Of a DNA stretch of 64,000 nucleotides, positions 52,059 to 61,420 are shown one piece after another. The DNA comes from Raineyella antarctica (GTDB lineage Bacteria; Actinomycetota; Actinomycetes; Propionibacteriales; Propionibacteriaceae). Under the pieces are notes generated by a model that saw only the letters and a list, made by a program, of their open reading frames with translations, ran no database searches and was not told where the DNA came from. Each line of letters opens with the position of its first letter. The stretch's first letter is position 1. The DNA is taken from the NCBI RefSeq assembly GCF_900092135.1, contig NZ_FMYF01000010.1, positions 1 through 64,000 on the forward strand, read 5' to 3'. A program made the position numbers and the translations under genes.

Positions 52059-53591
52059 ATGACCGACACTGCGATGCCAGCCTCCAGCCGTGAGCCGGAG
52101 CCCCTTGAGTCCTGGTCACTGCTCGGGCTGCCCGGCACCCTTTCCGCGGCCTCGTTCCTGACCAGTACGCGCGCCCACCAGTACCGGCTCATCGTCGACA
52201 TCCTTGCCGAGCGGCAGACGCAGTCACTGACCGGGGTCGGTCACGACGAGCTGACAGTCCTCCTGCGCGAGCGCCTGCCCCTTGAGTCAAGCGACGAGCT
52301 TCTCACCACCCTCAACGTTGACGAGCGCCTGGCCCAACTGGTCCAGTGGGGGACGTGTGAGGCGTGGCAGGAGACCGCGAGCACAGAGGCGGACTTCCTG
52401 CGGAATCGCTTCCGGTACCAACTGACTGAGGCCGGTGCCGAATTGCACCGGACGGCACTGCGGATCGAGATCGAGGCCGGAGCAGGCTCCACGGCCGCCT
52501 TGATGGCCCCGGCATCCCTGGCCGAACGTCTCGAGGCCACGATCAGTGCCCTGCGGTCGGGCGATCTGGGAGCGGCGTCCAGTAGCTACGCGCAGGTGCA
52601 GACCACCCTCGAGAACATGGCCAGCTCGGCGTCCACGTGGCAGTCGAAACTCGCGGCCGCGCTGGGCGGCGCTCCCGAGGAGGCCAAGGTGACGCGGTTG
52701 CTCGAGACGATCCTCGCCTACGTCGAGGCATGGGGTTCCGGTATCGACGCCTACACGGCGCGCATCGCCGACGCCCTTCCCACCCTGCGCGCCATGGACG
52801 ACGACATCTGGCGGGGTCTCGCGCTCGTCCGTGTCCAGACGGGCGCCCCGGAACACACCCTGGCCGGCACCATCGATGAGCTGCGGGGGATCATCTCCAC
52901 GCTGGAGCTGTGGTTCAGCGGCCCTTCCCCGCAGGCTCAACGCCTGCGACGCCAGATGCGCGATGCCGTCGCCCCCGTGCTGCGCTCGCACCGCACCCTG
53001 CTCGCCGTCGGCGGCACCGTTTCCCGCCGGGTGGAGTTGCTCAGGCTCGCCCGGGCACTCGAGGCGGCCCCGGACGCTGACGTCGCCTGGGAGCTCTGGG
53101 TGTCCGCCACCGGGCTGTTCTCGGCCCGCCACCTGCGGCTGGAAGCTCCCGCGATCGACAATGCCCAGCACACCTCCACCTGGGACGCGCCACCGGCTCC
53201 GGTCTCGCGCAGGCTCCGCACCCAGGGCCACCGGTCTGTGGCGGGCCGCACCGCGCGCATCCCCGACATGGCTGGCGCCCGCGCCGAAGCGCGCAGCCGG
53301 GCCGCCCGGGACCGCGCCGACCTCGCCCTCGCCGAGGCTGCGCTCGCCGCCCGCTCGGGTACCCGACTCGCCGACTGGGATCCCCTCGATGCGGCCCAGA
53401 CCGACCTCTTCCTCCGCCTTGTCTCGGATGCCCGGGACAACCGCACTCCAGACGGGACCCAGACCGGCCTCAGTGCAGACGGCCGCTGGCGACTCGTACT
53501 CCACCCCGTCGAGCCTGCCGCGTACGCGGTGCTGCACACCCCCGACGGTCGTCTCCTCCTTCCCGACGCCTACGTGGAGATCAGTCCATGA
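52059..53591 (+). CDS. jetA: Wadjet type III JetA (TIGR02677, DUF2397): kleisin-like subunit
   Basis: A 510-aa cytosolic protein. The opening AHQYRLIVDILAERQTQ(S) and ERLAQLVQWGTCEAWQETASTEADFLRNRFRYQLTEAG are the hallmark of TIGR02677/DUF2397. In the four-gene Wadjet III cassettes this protein is the kleisin/winged-helix partner of the SMC ATPase, helping the complex encircle plasmid DNA. The middle is helical (IDAYTARIADALPTLRAMDD) and the C-terminus carries a beta-rich ARGR/W. Start at ATG 52059 after GGAAGG. It overlaps jetB (ATGA); there is no transfer-type codon change relative to neighbours. Confidence 0.85.
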   Translation: MTDTAMPASSREPEPLESWSLLGLPGTLSAASFLTSTRAHQYRLIVDILAERQTQSLTGVGHDELTVLLRERLPLESSDELLTTLNVDERLAQLVQWGTCEAWQETASTEADFLRNRFRYQLTEAGAELHRTALRIEIEAGAGSTAALMAPASLAERLEATISALRSGDLGAASSSYAQVQTTLENMASSASTWQSKLAAALGGAPEEAKVTRLLETILAYVEAWGSGIDAYTARIADALPTLRAMDDDIWRGLALVRVQTGAPEHTLAGTIDELRGIISTLELWFSGPSPQAQRLRRQMRDAVAPVLRSHRTLLAVGGTVSRRVELLRLARALEAAPDADVAWELWVSATGLFSARHLRLEAPAIDNAQHTSTWDAPPAPVSRRLRTQGHRSVAGRTARIPDMAGARAEARSRAARDRADLALAEAALAARSGTRLADWDPLDAAQTDLFLRLVSDARDNRTPDGTQTGLSADGRWRLVLHPVEPAAYAVLHTPDGRLLLPDAYVEISP

Positions 53592-54766
53592 CCTCGTTGT
53601 CCTTCCGCGCGGTGGATCTCGCCGACAAGCAGACCGCGTTCACTGGCCTGCTCGCCTGCCCGCTGGTCACTCCATGGGTGGATCCCACCCTGTACGCCCT
53701 CGTCACCCGGCACGAGCGCGAGCTGGAAACCTGGTCGGCCCGGCTCGGGTACCGCCTTTCCCGCATCGACAGGTGCATCCGGCTCCGCCGCCCGCCGCTC
53801 GGCGCCCTCCCTGCCGTCCCGGCGGGCAGGCCTCCACACCGGCGCCCGCTGGTGCTGGCCCTACTCGTGTCTGCGGCGCTGGAGGACCAGCGCGAGGACT
53901 CGGTCACCCTCCAGGAGCTGTCGGACACCGTGCGTCGGCTCTCGGCGTTGCATGGTCTCGCCCCGTACGATCCCAACCAGCGCGGGCACCGGGTCGACCT
54001 CGTCGCGGCGGTGCGGCTGTTGGGCAGCTACGGAGTCCTGGAACAGCGGACCCACCGTACCGACCTGCTGACCAGCTGGGAGCGCGAGGGCTCCGGAATT
54101 GGCGCCGGCTACACCATCCACCGTGACGCCATGGTCCTGCTGGTCGACACACGTGACGTCGGACGCACCCTCGCGCCCGATCCTCCCACCACCGACACCC
54201 GCGGCGCCCGGCTGCTGCGCGCACTCGTCGAGAGCCAGGCCCTGTACCCACTCGAGCTGGACGAGTCCGATCGCGCCTACCTGCAGTCGCAGCGCCGCCG
54301 ACTCATCCAGCAGGCAGAGGAGATGACGGGGGGTGTCGTCGAGGTCCGGGCCGACGCGCTGGTGCTCGTCCTGCCCTCGGACAAGGGGCTGGCTCCGGCG
54401 CTCTTCGTTGACTTTCCGGAGGCCACCGCCGCCGACTGGGTGGCCCTTTCCCTCCTCGACGGGGCGATCACCGCGTCCGCGCCTGATGCGGTCCCCGGAC
54501 GCCGCCGTTGCCCGACCGCCATGGTCGACTCGCTTGCCACCGCGCTGCATGGCCGCCATGGCACTCGGCTCACCCTCGCCCTCCGCGAGGGCCCGTCGGC
54601 CGTCCGCAGCGCCGCCGAGCAGCAACTGGAGGCAGCGGGCCTGCTGACCGTCTCCCCCACCGGCGACTGGGTGCTAAGACCAACAGCTGCGCGCTACCGG
54701 GACGCCGAACTCGGCTCGGAGAGCTCACGTCTCGCCGATCCCAGCCTGCTCGAGGAGGAGCAATGA
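53588..54766 (+). CDS. jetB: Wadjet type III JetB (TIGR02678, DUF2398): KITE-like subunit
   Basis: A 392-aa protein with the TIGR02678 pattern: AFTGLLACPLVTPWVDPTLY, YRLSRIDRCIRLRRPP and RPLVLALLVSAALEDQREDSVTLQELSDTV, a winged-helix region. Then follow RGHRVDLVAAVRLLGSYGVL and a C-terminal domain with LVDFPEATAADWVALSLLD. In Wadjet complexes it bridges kleisin and SMC heads. ATG at 53588 inside the jetA stop and a 4-bp overlap with jetC make strict coupling likely. Confidence 0.85.
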   Translation: MTSLSFRAVDLADKQTAFTGLLACPLVTPWVDPTLYALVTRHERELETWSARLGYRLSRIDRCIRLRRPPLGALPAVPAGRPPHRRPLVLALLVSAALEDQREDSVTLQELSDTVRRLSALHGLAPYDPNQRGHRVDLVAAVRLLGSYGVLEQRTHRTDLLTSWEREGSGIGAGYTIHRDAMVLLVDTRDVGRTLAPDPPTTDTRGARLLRALVESQALYPLELDESDRAYLQSQRRRLIQQAEEMTGGVVEVRADALVLVLPSDKGLAPALFVDFPEATAADWVALSLLDGAITASAPDAVPGRRRCPTAMVDSLATALHGRHGTRLTLALREGPSAVRSAAEQQLEAAGLLTVSPTGDWVLRPTAARYRDAELGSESSRLADPSLLEEEQ

Positions 54767-57700
54767 TTGTGGACGGACCTGGCACGGACCGTGGGGTCGT
54801 CCCCCTGGACGCTCTTCCGGACACCCTCTCGGTATGGCTGGCCGCTGCCCAGGCGGGCGGTTTCCCCACCCCGAGCCGCGAGGATCGCTGGCAGCCAATG
54901 CGTGCCGGGGTCGTGAACCTGTGGGAGTTCGAAGCTGCCGAGTACTGGTACGCGAACGGTTGGGTTCAGCTCACCGGACGCAACGAGACGGGCAAGTCCT
55001 CCTTGATGGCCCTCACGACGCTCATCCCCTGGCTCGCCGACACCTCCAGCACGAATATCGACACCCTCGGTCGCTCGGGCAAGAAGTTCCGCTACTACGT
55101 CGAGCCGACCGGCCAGGACGGCGACAGACGATCCAGTGACACATCCACCAATCGCGGTTGGCTCTGGGTGGAGTACGGCCGGCTGGTCGAGGGAACCCCT
55201 CGTTTCTTCACCACCATGCTGTTCGCGGAGGCCCGCGCGGCCTCGTCGAGTGTGACCCTCGGGTGGTGCACCGCGGAGGGCGGGCGCGTACGGGAGTCGG
55301 TCGACCTGGCGCCCCACCGCCTGGTGGCCCACCCCAAGGACCTGGCGTCGTGCGGTGTGCTCTCCCACCCCTCGGCCACGGCCTACAAGCAGTACGTCGC
55401 CCGTCACCTGCTCGGCTCCACGCCGGACCGGCTCGAGGCGGCCGGCAAGATGCTGCGCGTCACCCGCACGCCCAAGCTCGGCGCCCAACTGGAGATCGGG
55501 TTCGTCTCCGAGCAGCTTCGCACAGCCCTGCCCGAGCTCGACCGGACTGAGGTGGATGCCCTGGCCGCTGGCTGGGACCAGCTCGACCACCTGCGTGCCG
55601 ACCTCGAGGCCACCGACCAGGCGGTAGCCACTGTGGAGAAGTTCCGCAGGACCGCCTGGCTGCCCTGGGTCCGCGCCGAGTTGCGGCGCCGGGCAGACAT
55701 CGCCTCCCGTGCCCGTACCGATTTCGACCGCGTCACCCGGGAGGAGCGCTCGGCGCGGGACAGGTTCACCTCGCTCACCGAGCAGGAGCGGCAGTTGACG
55801 GACGACCTGCGCACCGCATCACAGGATGCGAACGCCGCCCGCACGGCCACCGAGGAGCTCCAGGACTCTGCACGCTTCCGGGACGCCCAGGCGCGACTCC
55901 AGACCCTGGAGCAACGACGCCGGGAGGCCAACCAACTCCGGGACCAGCAATTGGCCCGCACCGAGTTCCTGGGACGAGCCCGCTCGGAGGAACAAGCGGC
56001 CGCCCAGGAAGCCGACCGCTACCGCGAACTGGTCGAGAAGTCCCGAGCGGAGACCACCGACGCGCGCGACGAACTGGCCAGAGCGGCTGTCGACGCCCAT
56101 GTCCCGGTGCCAAGCGGCGACGTCGACCTGCACCTGTTGGACCAACGGGTCCGTGAGCGACGGCAGGAGATCACGAGGGCCCGCGCCCTCCTGGTCGAGA
56201 ACAGACGGGCCGATCAGGATGCTGCCCGCGCCGAGGACGTGGCGGCCAGTACCCGCGACCGCGCCACCGAGGACCGGACCAGCGCCGAGCAGGCGTGGCA
56301 AGATGCCGAGACCCGTCGCGCAACACTGGTGGAGGCGGTCTCCGCGTGGGCGACCACGCTCACCCCGGAGCCGGCTGCGGCCGCCATTGATGCCTGGATC
56401 GCCGCTCTGCCCAGCGGCGTCTCCGACGACGGCCGCGTCGCGGGACGGCCGCTGCGCGAGGTCATCCAGGCCGATTGGTATCTCCCCGTTCGCGACGCCG
56501 TGCGCCGGCGCGAGCAGGCCGCCGCGTCCCGCCGCGCCGAGGCCGAGGCTCGGGTGGCGGCGCTGGGCGAGCGGATCGAGCAGTTGCGATCGGCGCCGCC
56601 TCCTGTGTTCGCCCCGCCCGCCGGATGGTTGCGACGCCAACGTCCGGACGCCTCCGCTACCGGGGCGCCGCTGTGGGCACTGGTCGACCCGCGCCCGGAG
56701 GTACCCGCCGACGACCTGTCGCGGATCGAGGCGGCAATGGCAGCACAGGGGCTGCTGGATGCCTGGGTCACACCCGACGGGGTGTTCCGCCCCGAGCGTG
56801 ACGGGAATGACCTGGTCGTGGCGACGGGTGTGGGGGACGGCATGGCGACCCCGCCCGATCGTGCACAGGAGATGCTGAGCAGCGTGCTCGTCCCCGCGGA
56901 GGGACGGGAGGATTTGGCGCCGTCCGTCACCCGGATGCTGGCCGGCGTCCGGCTCCTCACCGCCGACGAGCCTATCCCGGAGACCGGTATCGCGGTGGGC
57001 CGGGACGGCCGGTGGCGCAGCGGCGTCCTTGCCGGACGGGCCGCCCCCGAGCATGCCCACCCGGAATGGATCGGCGACTCGGCCCGAGCCGCCCAGCGGC
57101 GACGGGCCATCGAGGAGCTGTCGCTGGCTCGCGAAGAGGCACGCGACGAGGCCGGCACGGCGGCCTCGGACGAGCAACGGGAGGCGGCGCAGCTGCTCAC
57201 CCTCGCGCGAACCTTCGAGCGCTGCCCGTCGGACACCGAACTGCGCCACGACCTGACGCTCGCCGCCGAGCGGGACGCAGCGGCGGAGAAGTCCGCCGCC
57301 GATGCTGCCCGGAAGCAGGCCGCAGCGGACCAGCTGCGCACTACGGCAGATCGCGCGCTCGCAGCCGTCCGCGACTTCTGCGCCCAGCGCCAGCTGCCCA
57401 ACGACGAAGCTGGACTCGAGGTCGCGGTCGAGGCTCTGGCGGAGGCTGAGCGGGTCGCCACTCGGTTCCGGAGCAGGCGTGAGGCACTGGTTGTCACCGA
57501 ACACACCTTCGACGAGGCACGAGGTCGGCTCCTCGGCCGCCAGCAGGACGTGGTCACCGCCCAACGCCAGCTCTCCGAGGCCGAGGGTCGGCTGGCCACG
57601 GTAGAGGCCACCGTCGCGGCACTGGAGAGCACGCTCGATGCGGACGACCACGCCGTCATGGCCGAGCTCGACCGGCTGCGGGCTGCCGAGCAGGCCGCGT

Positions 57701-59022
57701 CGGGCGAACGCGACCGCCTCCAGGGCATCCTGAGAGTGGTGGGGACCAATCGCGGCGAGGCACAGGCCAAGCTGTCGGGTGCCGAGGAGCGCCGGAGTTC
57801 AGCCACCATGGCTCGGGACCAGGCCTTCGCTGGGTTCCGGGTCCTGGTCGACCGCGGCCTCGGCGACGAGGCGGAACTGGACCTTCCCGACGTCCACGCG
57901 AGCACCGTGGACAAGGTGCGCGACCAGGTGGCCGCCGCGCGCCGGCAACTCGACCTCGACCCTTGGCCCGACGACGCCACCGCCCAGACCACCGAGGAGC
58001 GGCGGCTGTACGGCCGGCTAAGCGAGGCTGTGCACGAGGTCCGGGCCCTGTTGGAGACACGCGGACGATCGCTGCAACTCGTGCCCGATGACCTAGGACT
58101 GCCGCGGATCGAGGTCCAGGTGGACGCGACAGGGGTACCGCTCGGTCCTCGCGAGGCGGCCACCAAACTGGCTCAGATTCATGCCGATCTCGGCGCCACG
58201 TATACCGCGCGGGTCCAGGAGACCCTGGACGAACTGCTCGGCTCGACCTTCCTGGAGCACCTGCGCGGACGGGTCGGAGCAACCGACGCCCTCGTCAACC
58301 GGATCAACACCGTGCTGGCCGACCACCAGGTCGTGACGACCTCGACCTCGCTACGCATCGTGCTGGAACCGGAGGCAACCCAGGATCGCATGATGCTGGA
58401 CGCGGTCCGTGGGCCCTCCCTGGCCAACCCGGAGGCTGCCGTGCACGTCCGCAACCATTTGCGCACCCGGGTCGAGGCCGCGAAGCGGCAGGCGGCGGCA
58501 GCAGGCGAGGCCGACTGGCGCGACCGGCTCGTCGAGACCCTCGACTACCGCCGGTGGTTCAACGTCCAGCTCCAGAGGAAGGTGGGCTCGTCCGGAACCT
58601 GGCGTCCCCTCACGAGCCAGGGCTTCGCCGAGATGTCCGGGGGCGCACGGGCGGTGATGTTGATGCTTCCACTGGTGGCCACCCTCGCCGCCCTGTACGA
58701 GGACATGGACGGTGCGCCGCGTCCGCTGTGGCTCGACGAGGCCTTCGACGGGCTCGACAGCGCCAATCGCGCGATGATCATGGACCTTTTCCGCAGCTTC
58801 GACCTGGATGTCCTGCTGGCCGGACCGACGCGGCTCGTCAACGTACGCACCGTGCCCGCCGCCTCGATCTACCAGGTGGTCCGCTCACCCGCACCCTTCC
58901 CCGGAGCCGACCTCACCCTCGAGCTCTGGGCCGGCGGCGACCTGACCGTTGTCAATCTGCCCGCCACCCTGCCGGTTGGCGCGCCCGCTACCGGCGACGG
59001 ACCGCAGGAGGCCCTGCTGTGA
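54763..59022 (+). CDS. jetC: Wadjet type III JetC (TIGR02680): SMC/MukB-like ATPase
   Basis: A 1419-aa SMC-type motor, the ATP-driven part that extrudes and recognises circular DNA. Walker A GRNETGKS is at 72-79 near the N-terminus, a long coiled coil covers ~310-525, a globular hinge ~526-770 and a second coiled coil ~770-1110. The C-terminal head has the signature (F)AEMSGGARAVMLML near 1290 and Walker B LWLDEAFDGLD near 1321-1331. Head residues for ATP hydrolysis are intact. Both neighbours overlap (jetB ATGA, jetD GTGA). ATG 54763 follows a GGAGGAG site and is clearly right. Confidence 0.9.
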   Translation: MIVDGPGTDRGVVPLDALPDTLSVWLAAAQAGGFPTPSREDRWQPMRAGVVNLWEFEAAEYWYANGWVQLTGRNETGKSSLMALTTLIPWLADTSSTNIDTLGRSGKKFRYYVEPTGQDGDRRSSDTSTNRGWLWVEYGRLVEGTPRFFTTMLFAEARAASSSVTLGWCTAEGGRVRESVDLAPHRLVAHPKDLASCGVLSHPSATAYKQYVARHLLGSTPDRLEAAGKMLRVTRTPKLGAQLEIGFVSEQLRTALPELDRTEVDALAAGWDQLDHLRADLEATDQAVATVEKFRRTAWLPWVRAELRRRADIASRARTDFDRVTREERSARDRFTSLTEQERQLTDDLRTASQDANAARTATEELQDSARFRDAQARLQTLEQRRREANQLRDQQLARTEFLGRARSEEQAAAQEADRYRELVEKSRAETTDARDELARAAVDAHVPVPSGDVDLHLLDQRVRERRQEITRARALLVENRRADQDAARAEDVAASTRDRATEDRTSAEQAWQDAETRRATLVEAVSAWATTLTPEPAAAAIDAWIAALPSGVSDDGRVAGRPLREVIQADWYLPVRDAVRRREQAAASRRAEAEARVAALGERIEQLRSAPPPVFAPPAGWLRRQRPDASATGAPLWALVDPRPEVPADDLSRIEAAMAAQGLLDAWVTPDGVFRPERDGNDLVVATGVGDGMATPPDRAQEMLSSVLVPAEGREDLAPSVTRMLAGVRLLTADEPIPETGIAVGRDGRWRSGVLAGRAAPEHAHPEWIGDSARAAQRRRAIEELSLAREEARDEAGTAASDEQREAAQLLTLARTFERCPSDTELRHDLTLAAERDAAAEKSAADAARKQAAADQLRTTADRALAAVRDFCAQRQLPNDEAGLEVAVEALAEAERVATRFRSRREALVVTEHTFDEARGRLLGRQQDVVTAQRQLSEAEGRLATVEATVAALESTLDADDHAVMAELDRLRAAEQAASGERDRLQGILRVVGTNRGEAQAKLSGAEERRSSATMARDQAFAGFRVLVDRGLGDEAELDLPDVHASTVDKVRDQVAAARRQLDLDPWPDDATAQTTEERRLYGRLSEAVHEVRALLETRGRSLQLVPDDLGLPRIEVQVDATGVPLGPREAATKLAQIHADLGATYTARVQETLDELLGSTFLEHLRGRVGATDALVNRINTVLADHQVVTTSTSLRIVLEPEATQDRMMLDAVRGPSLANPEAAVHVRNHLRTRVEAAKRQAAAAGEADWRDRLVETLDYRRWFNVQLQRKVGSSGTWRPLTSQGFAEMSGGARAVMLMLPLVATLAALYEDMDGAPRPLWLDEAFDGLDSANRAMIMDLFRSFDLDVLLAGPTRLVNVRTVPAASIYQVVRSPAPFPGADLTLELWAGGDLTVVNLPATLPVGAPATGDGPQEALL

Positions 59023-60223
59023 CGGGGACAGTTGTTCCGGATTTCCTGCTGGACTGGGCACGACGACCGGGCCCGGACAAGGTGCTGCAGATCGCCCGCA
59101 CCCGACTCGAGCGCGGGCGGCTCGGTGATCGCTCGGTCATGGACATTCCGCTGTCCAGCGACGAGCGGCAAGACGTCGGACGGTTGCTTCCAGCGTCCTG
59201 GACGGCGTCGGGCGAGCCTGTACACACGCGTGGGTTGCGTGCCGGTCTCCGGGCGCATGGCGCGACATTGGAGCAACTGCTGGTCGCGACGGGGGTCCCC
59301 TCCGAGACCTGCCTGCCGAGCGCCGCAGAACCCGCCAGACCGCTGCCCTGGAGCGGGCGAGCGCCCTCGGCGACCTCCGGCAGCTCATGGGTCTTCCTGT
59401 CCATGTGGACCCCGGGGATGGAGTGTCCGCAGCCATCCTGCGCTGGGTACTTCGCGACGGCCAACCGCCCCAGCGAGCACGCGAGGTTTCGCGGGTCGTC
59501 CAGGAACTGCCCCGGGAGGGCAACCTCCCCCTGGCTGCACTGGCCGCCGCGGTGTTCGCGGATGCCCACGCGCTGGACCGGTCCCGTCCCCTCGGACGGG
59601 CGATGGCCCGCTTCCTGGCCCTGCGTGCCGCCGTGGCGGACAGTATTTCAGGAGGCGCAGCCAGGGACTCGACAGTGGCCCCAGCCTTCGAGTTCACCGA
59701 TCCGCTTTCCACTCCCGCTGGCTGGCGCGCAGCATGGGCCTCGGCCGGAGTCACCTGCGACGCCGTGTCATCTCAGGTCCTCGTGCTCAACCTGTCCCTG
59801 GTCGGCGATGCACCGGCAGTCGCGATCTGTGGCGCCTGCCCGGGAGAGCCGACGTGGCTGACCCTGCGCTCACTGGAGGGCAGCTTTGGCCTCGCAAGCC
59901 CGCAGGACGTCTTCGTCTGCGAGAATCCCACGATCGTCGAAGCCGCCGCTGCAATGTCCGGAGCACGATCCCGTACCCTGGTGTGCACTTTCGGACGACC
60001 ATCTGCGGCTGCCTGGGCCCTCCTTCGAGGCTTGGTCCCCGCCGCCCGGCTCCATTTCCGAGCCGACGGGGACGTCACAGGGTGGAGCATCGTCGAGACA
60101 TTCCTCACCGAGTTCCCCCAGGCCACCACGTGGCGGATGCCACCGGGCATGACCGCCTTCGAGGAGGAACTCCTGGGGGATCTGCTGTCCGACCTTGTCA
60201 ACGAGGCCGACCAGACGGAGTAA
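59019..60223 (+). CDS. jetD: Wadjet type III JetD (TIGR02679, DUF2399) split by a frameshift: TOPRIM nuclease subunit
   Basis: Reading GTG 59019 in frame gives 92 codons of TIGR02679 sequence (...LEQLLVATG). The homologous continuation GPLRDLPAERRRTRQ... is one frame back. The switch lies in G5 at 59291-59295, where a -1 slip of the GGG codon, or one inserted G, restores a 401-aa protein of usual family length. The second part ends with the TOPRIM domain: CENPTIVEAAA (catalytic Glu), then DGD in FRADGDVTGWSI (GDFDWPG in the family) and ATTWRM. JetD is the nuclease that cuts captured plasmids. The gene may be inactive, slippage-controlled or mis-sequenced. Confidence 0.82.
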
Positions 60224-60306
60224 GCGGGTGCCCGTGCCCAGTACGAGGAGCCATCGACCAACAAGCAGATCGTCCCGGCTGATCGAAGGGCCCGTCACCA
60301 GCATGC

Positions 60307-61365
60307 TCATTGCCACAACCCGCAGGGCTGCGTCGAGCCTGTGCTCACCCCCGTGCAGGCCGGGAGGGAGTCGGGCGATCGTTCGCCCTCGTCGATGACC
60401 GTGCGGCCGTCCTCCTCGTGGGTCAGGGCGGGAAGCCAGTGCTCCGGGCGCAGGTCGTACGCGTTGAGGAGGACCTCGCAGTCGCAGAACCCGCCCGCAT
60501 TCGCCAGGCGCCGCTCGAGACCAGTGGCTCGAGGCGCCCGTGCGTCGCGGTACTGCCGGGCGAACCGCAGATGGTTGTCGCACCCGAACTGCAGCACCAT
60601 GCGACTCACGTAGCACAGGAGGCACTCCCCCGGTCGAGGTGCTCCCGAGCTGTCGGCCACAACGTCCCCAGCATGGGGTATGGCAGTGCCGGCATCATCT
60701 GGGCTCGCCGGGAGGGGCGCGACCGGCTGCCGCCATTCGACTCCGGGGGCCGACTGGTCACCAGTGACGGCCTGGACCGGTAGCACAGGACTGCAGCCCG
60801 ACCATTCGGCCAACAAACCCGCCCATCCGCCGGGAGTCACCACGTAGACGTCACCGTGAAAGCCGGCCGTCAGGTGGTTGCTGTACCGCCACCCCCAGAA
60901 GAACTGCTCCTCGACTGGACTGATCGCCGCCTCGCCCTCGCGGCAGACGACTGTCACCAGCTCGCCTGTGATCGGCCCCCACCGATCACCCGTCCACGTC
61001 CGCGCGGGAACGATGTCCGTGGCCATCGCACACAGCTGGTGGCTCAGGGAGGAGATCGCGCCGATGGGCTCAGGCACGCCGTCCACGAACGGCTCCGGTG
61101 TCGGGATACTGCGGACGGCAAGCACCTCGAGCGTGGCCCGCTCGACGTGGGCGATGAGGGTGACCCCGCAACGAGCCAGCCCCGAACTGACAATCTCGGT
61201 GAGGACGCGCTCACGGTCCTCACGGCCACTGAACAACTCAATGAAGGACGACATGGAGCCAGCGTGGTGCGCCAGCGGCCAGTCCGGCCTCACCGGCCGC
61301 AGGGTGTAGAAAACCCCCTCGTTGCTCCTCCATATCCACAGCGCGACAGCAGGAGAAGGGGGCAT
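60307..61365 (-). CDS. DUF2695-containing protein
   Basis: A 352-aa protein convergent with jetD. The C-terminal part has the DUF2695 pattern (FGCDNHLRFARQYRDARAPR, LANAGGFCDCEVLLNAYDLRPEHW) with cysteines that could bind metal, preceded by another pair (ECLLCYV). The N-terminal ~200 residues (SSFIELFSG..., ITGELVTVVCREGEAAIS, YVVTPGGWAGLLAEWSG) are unassigned. Start uncertain: ATG 61365, or ATG 61254 (MSSFIEL) with 315 aa. Codon use supports the longer form back to about residue 15. Not known as a Wadjet partner. Confidence 0.65.
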   Translation of the reverse strand: MPPSPAVALWIWRSNEGVFYTLRPVRPDWPLAHHAGSMSSFIELFSGREDRERVLTEIVSSGLARCGVTLIAHVERATLEVLAVRSIPTPEPFVDGVPEPIGAISSLSHQLCAMATDIVPARTWTGDRWGPITGELVTVVCREGEAAISPVEEQFFWGWRYSNHLTAGFHGDVYVVTPGGWAGLLAEWSGCSPVLPVQAVTGDQSAPGVEWRQPVAPLPASPDDAGTAIPHAGDVVADSSGAPRPGECLLCYVSRMVLQFGCDNHLRFARQYRDARAPRATGLERRLANAGGFCDCEVLLNAYDLRPEHWLPALTHEEDGRTVIDEGERSPDSLPACTGVSTGSTQPCGLWQ

Positions 61366-61420
61366 TCCGGGTAGTTACGGCGTCCGGATCACCTCTTCGA
61401 GGTCGGGACCCGTCGCAGGC

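Noticed and set aside
55819-58166. Two long minus ORFs inside jetC (610 and 650 aa)
   Set aside because: Shadows of the coiled-coil codons; composition is Arg/Ser-rich and no motif is seen.
54763-59022. SbcC or RecN exonuclease for the SMC-like gene
   Set aside because: No SbcD partner nearby; length, four-gene order and TIGR02680-like blocks fit JetC better.
59032-60282. 416-aa plus ORF across jetD (third frame)
   Set aside because: Its product is Arg/Pro/Ser-rich; both jetD halves with family motifs are in the other two frames.
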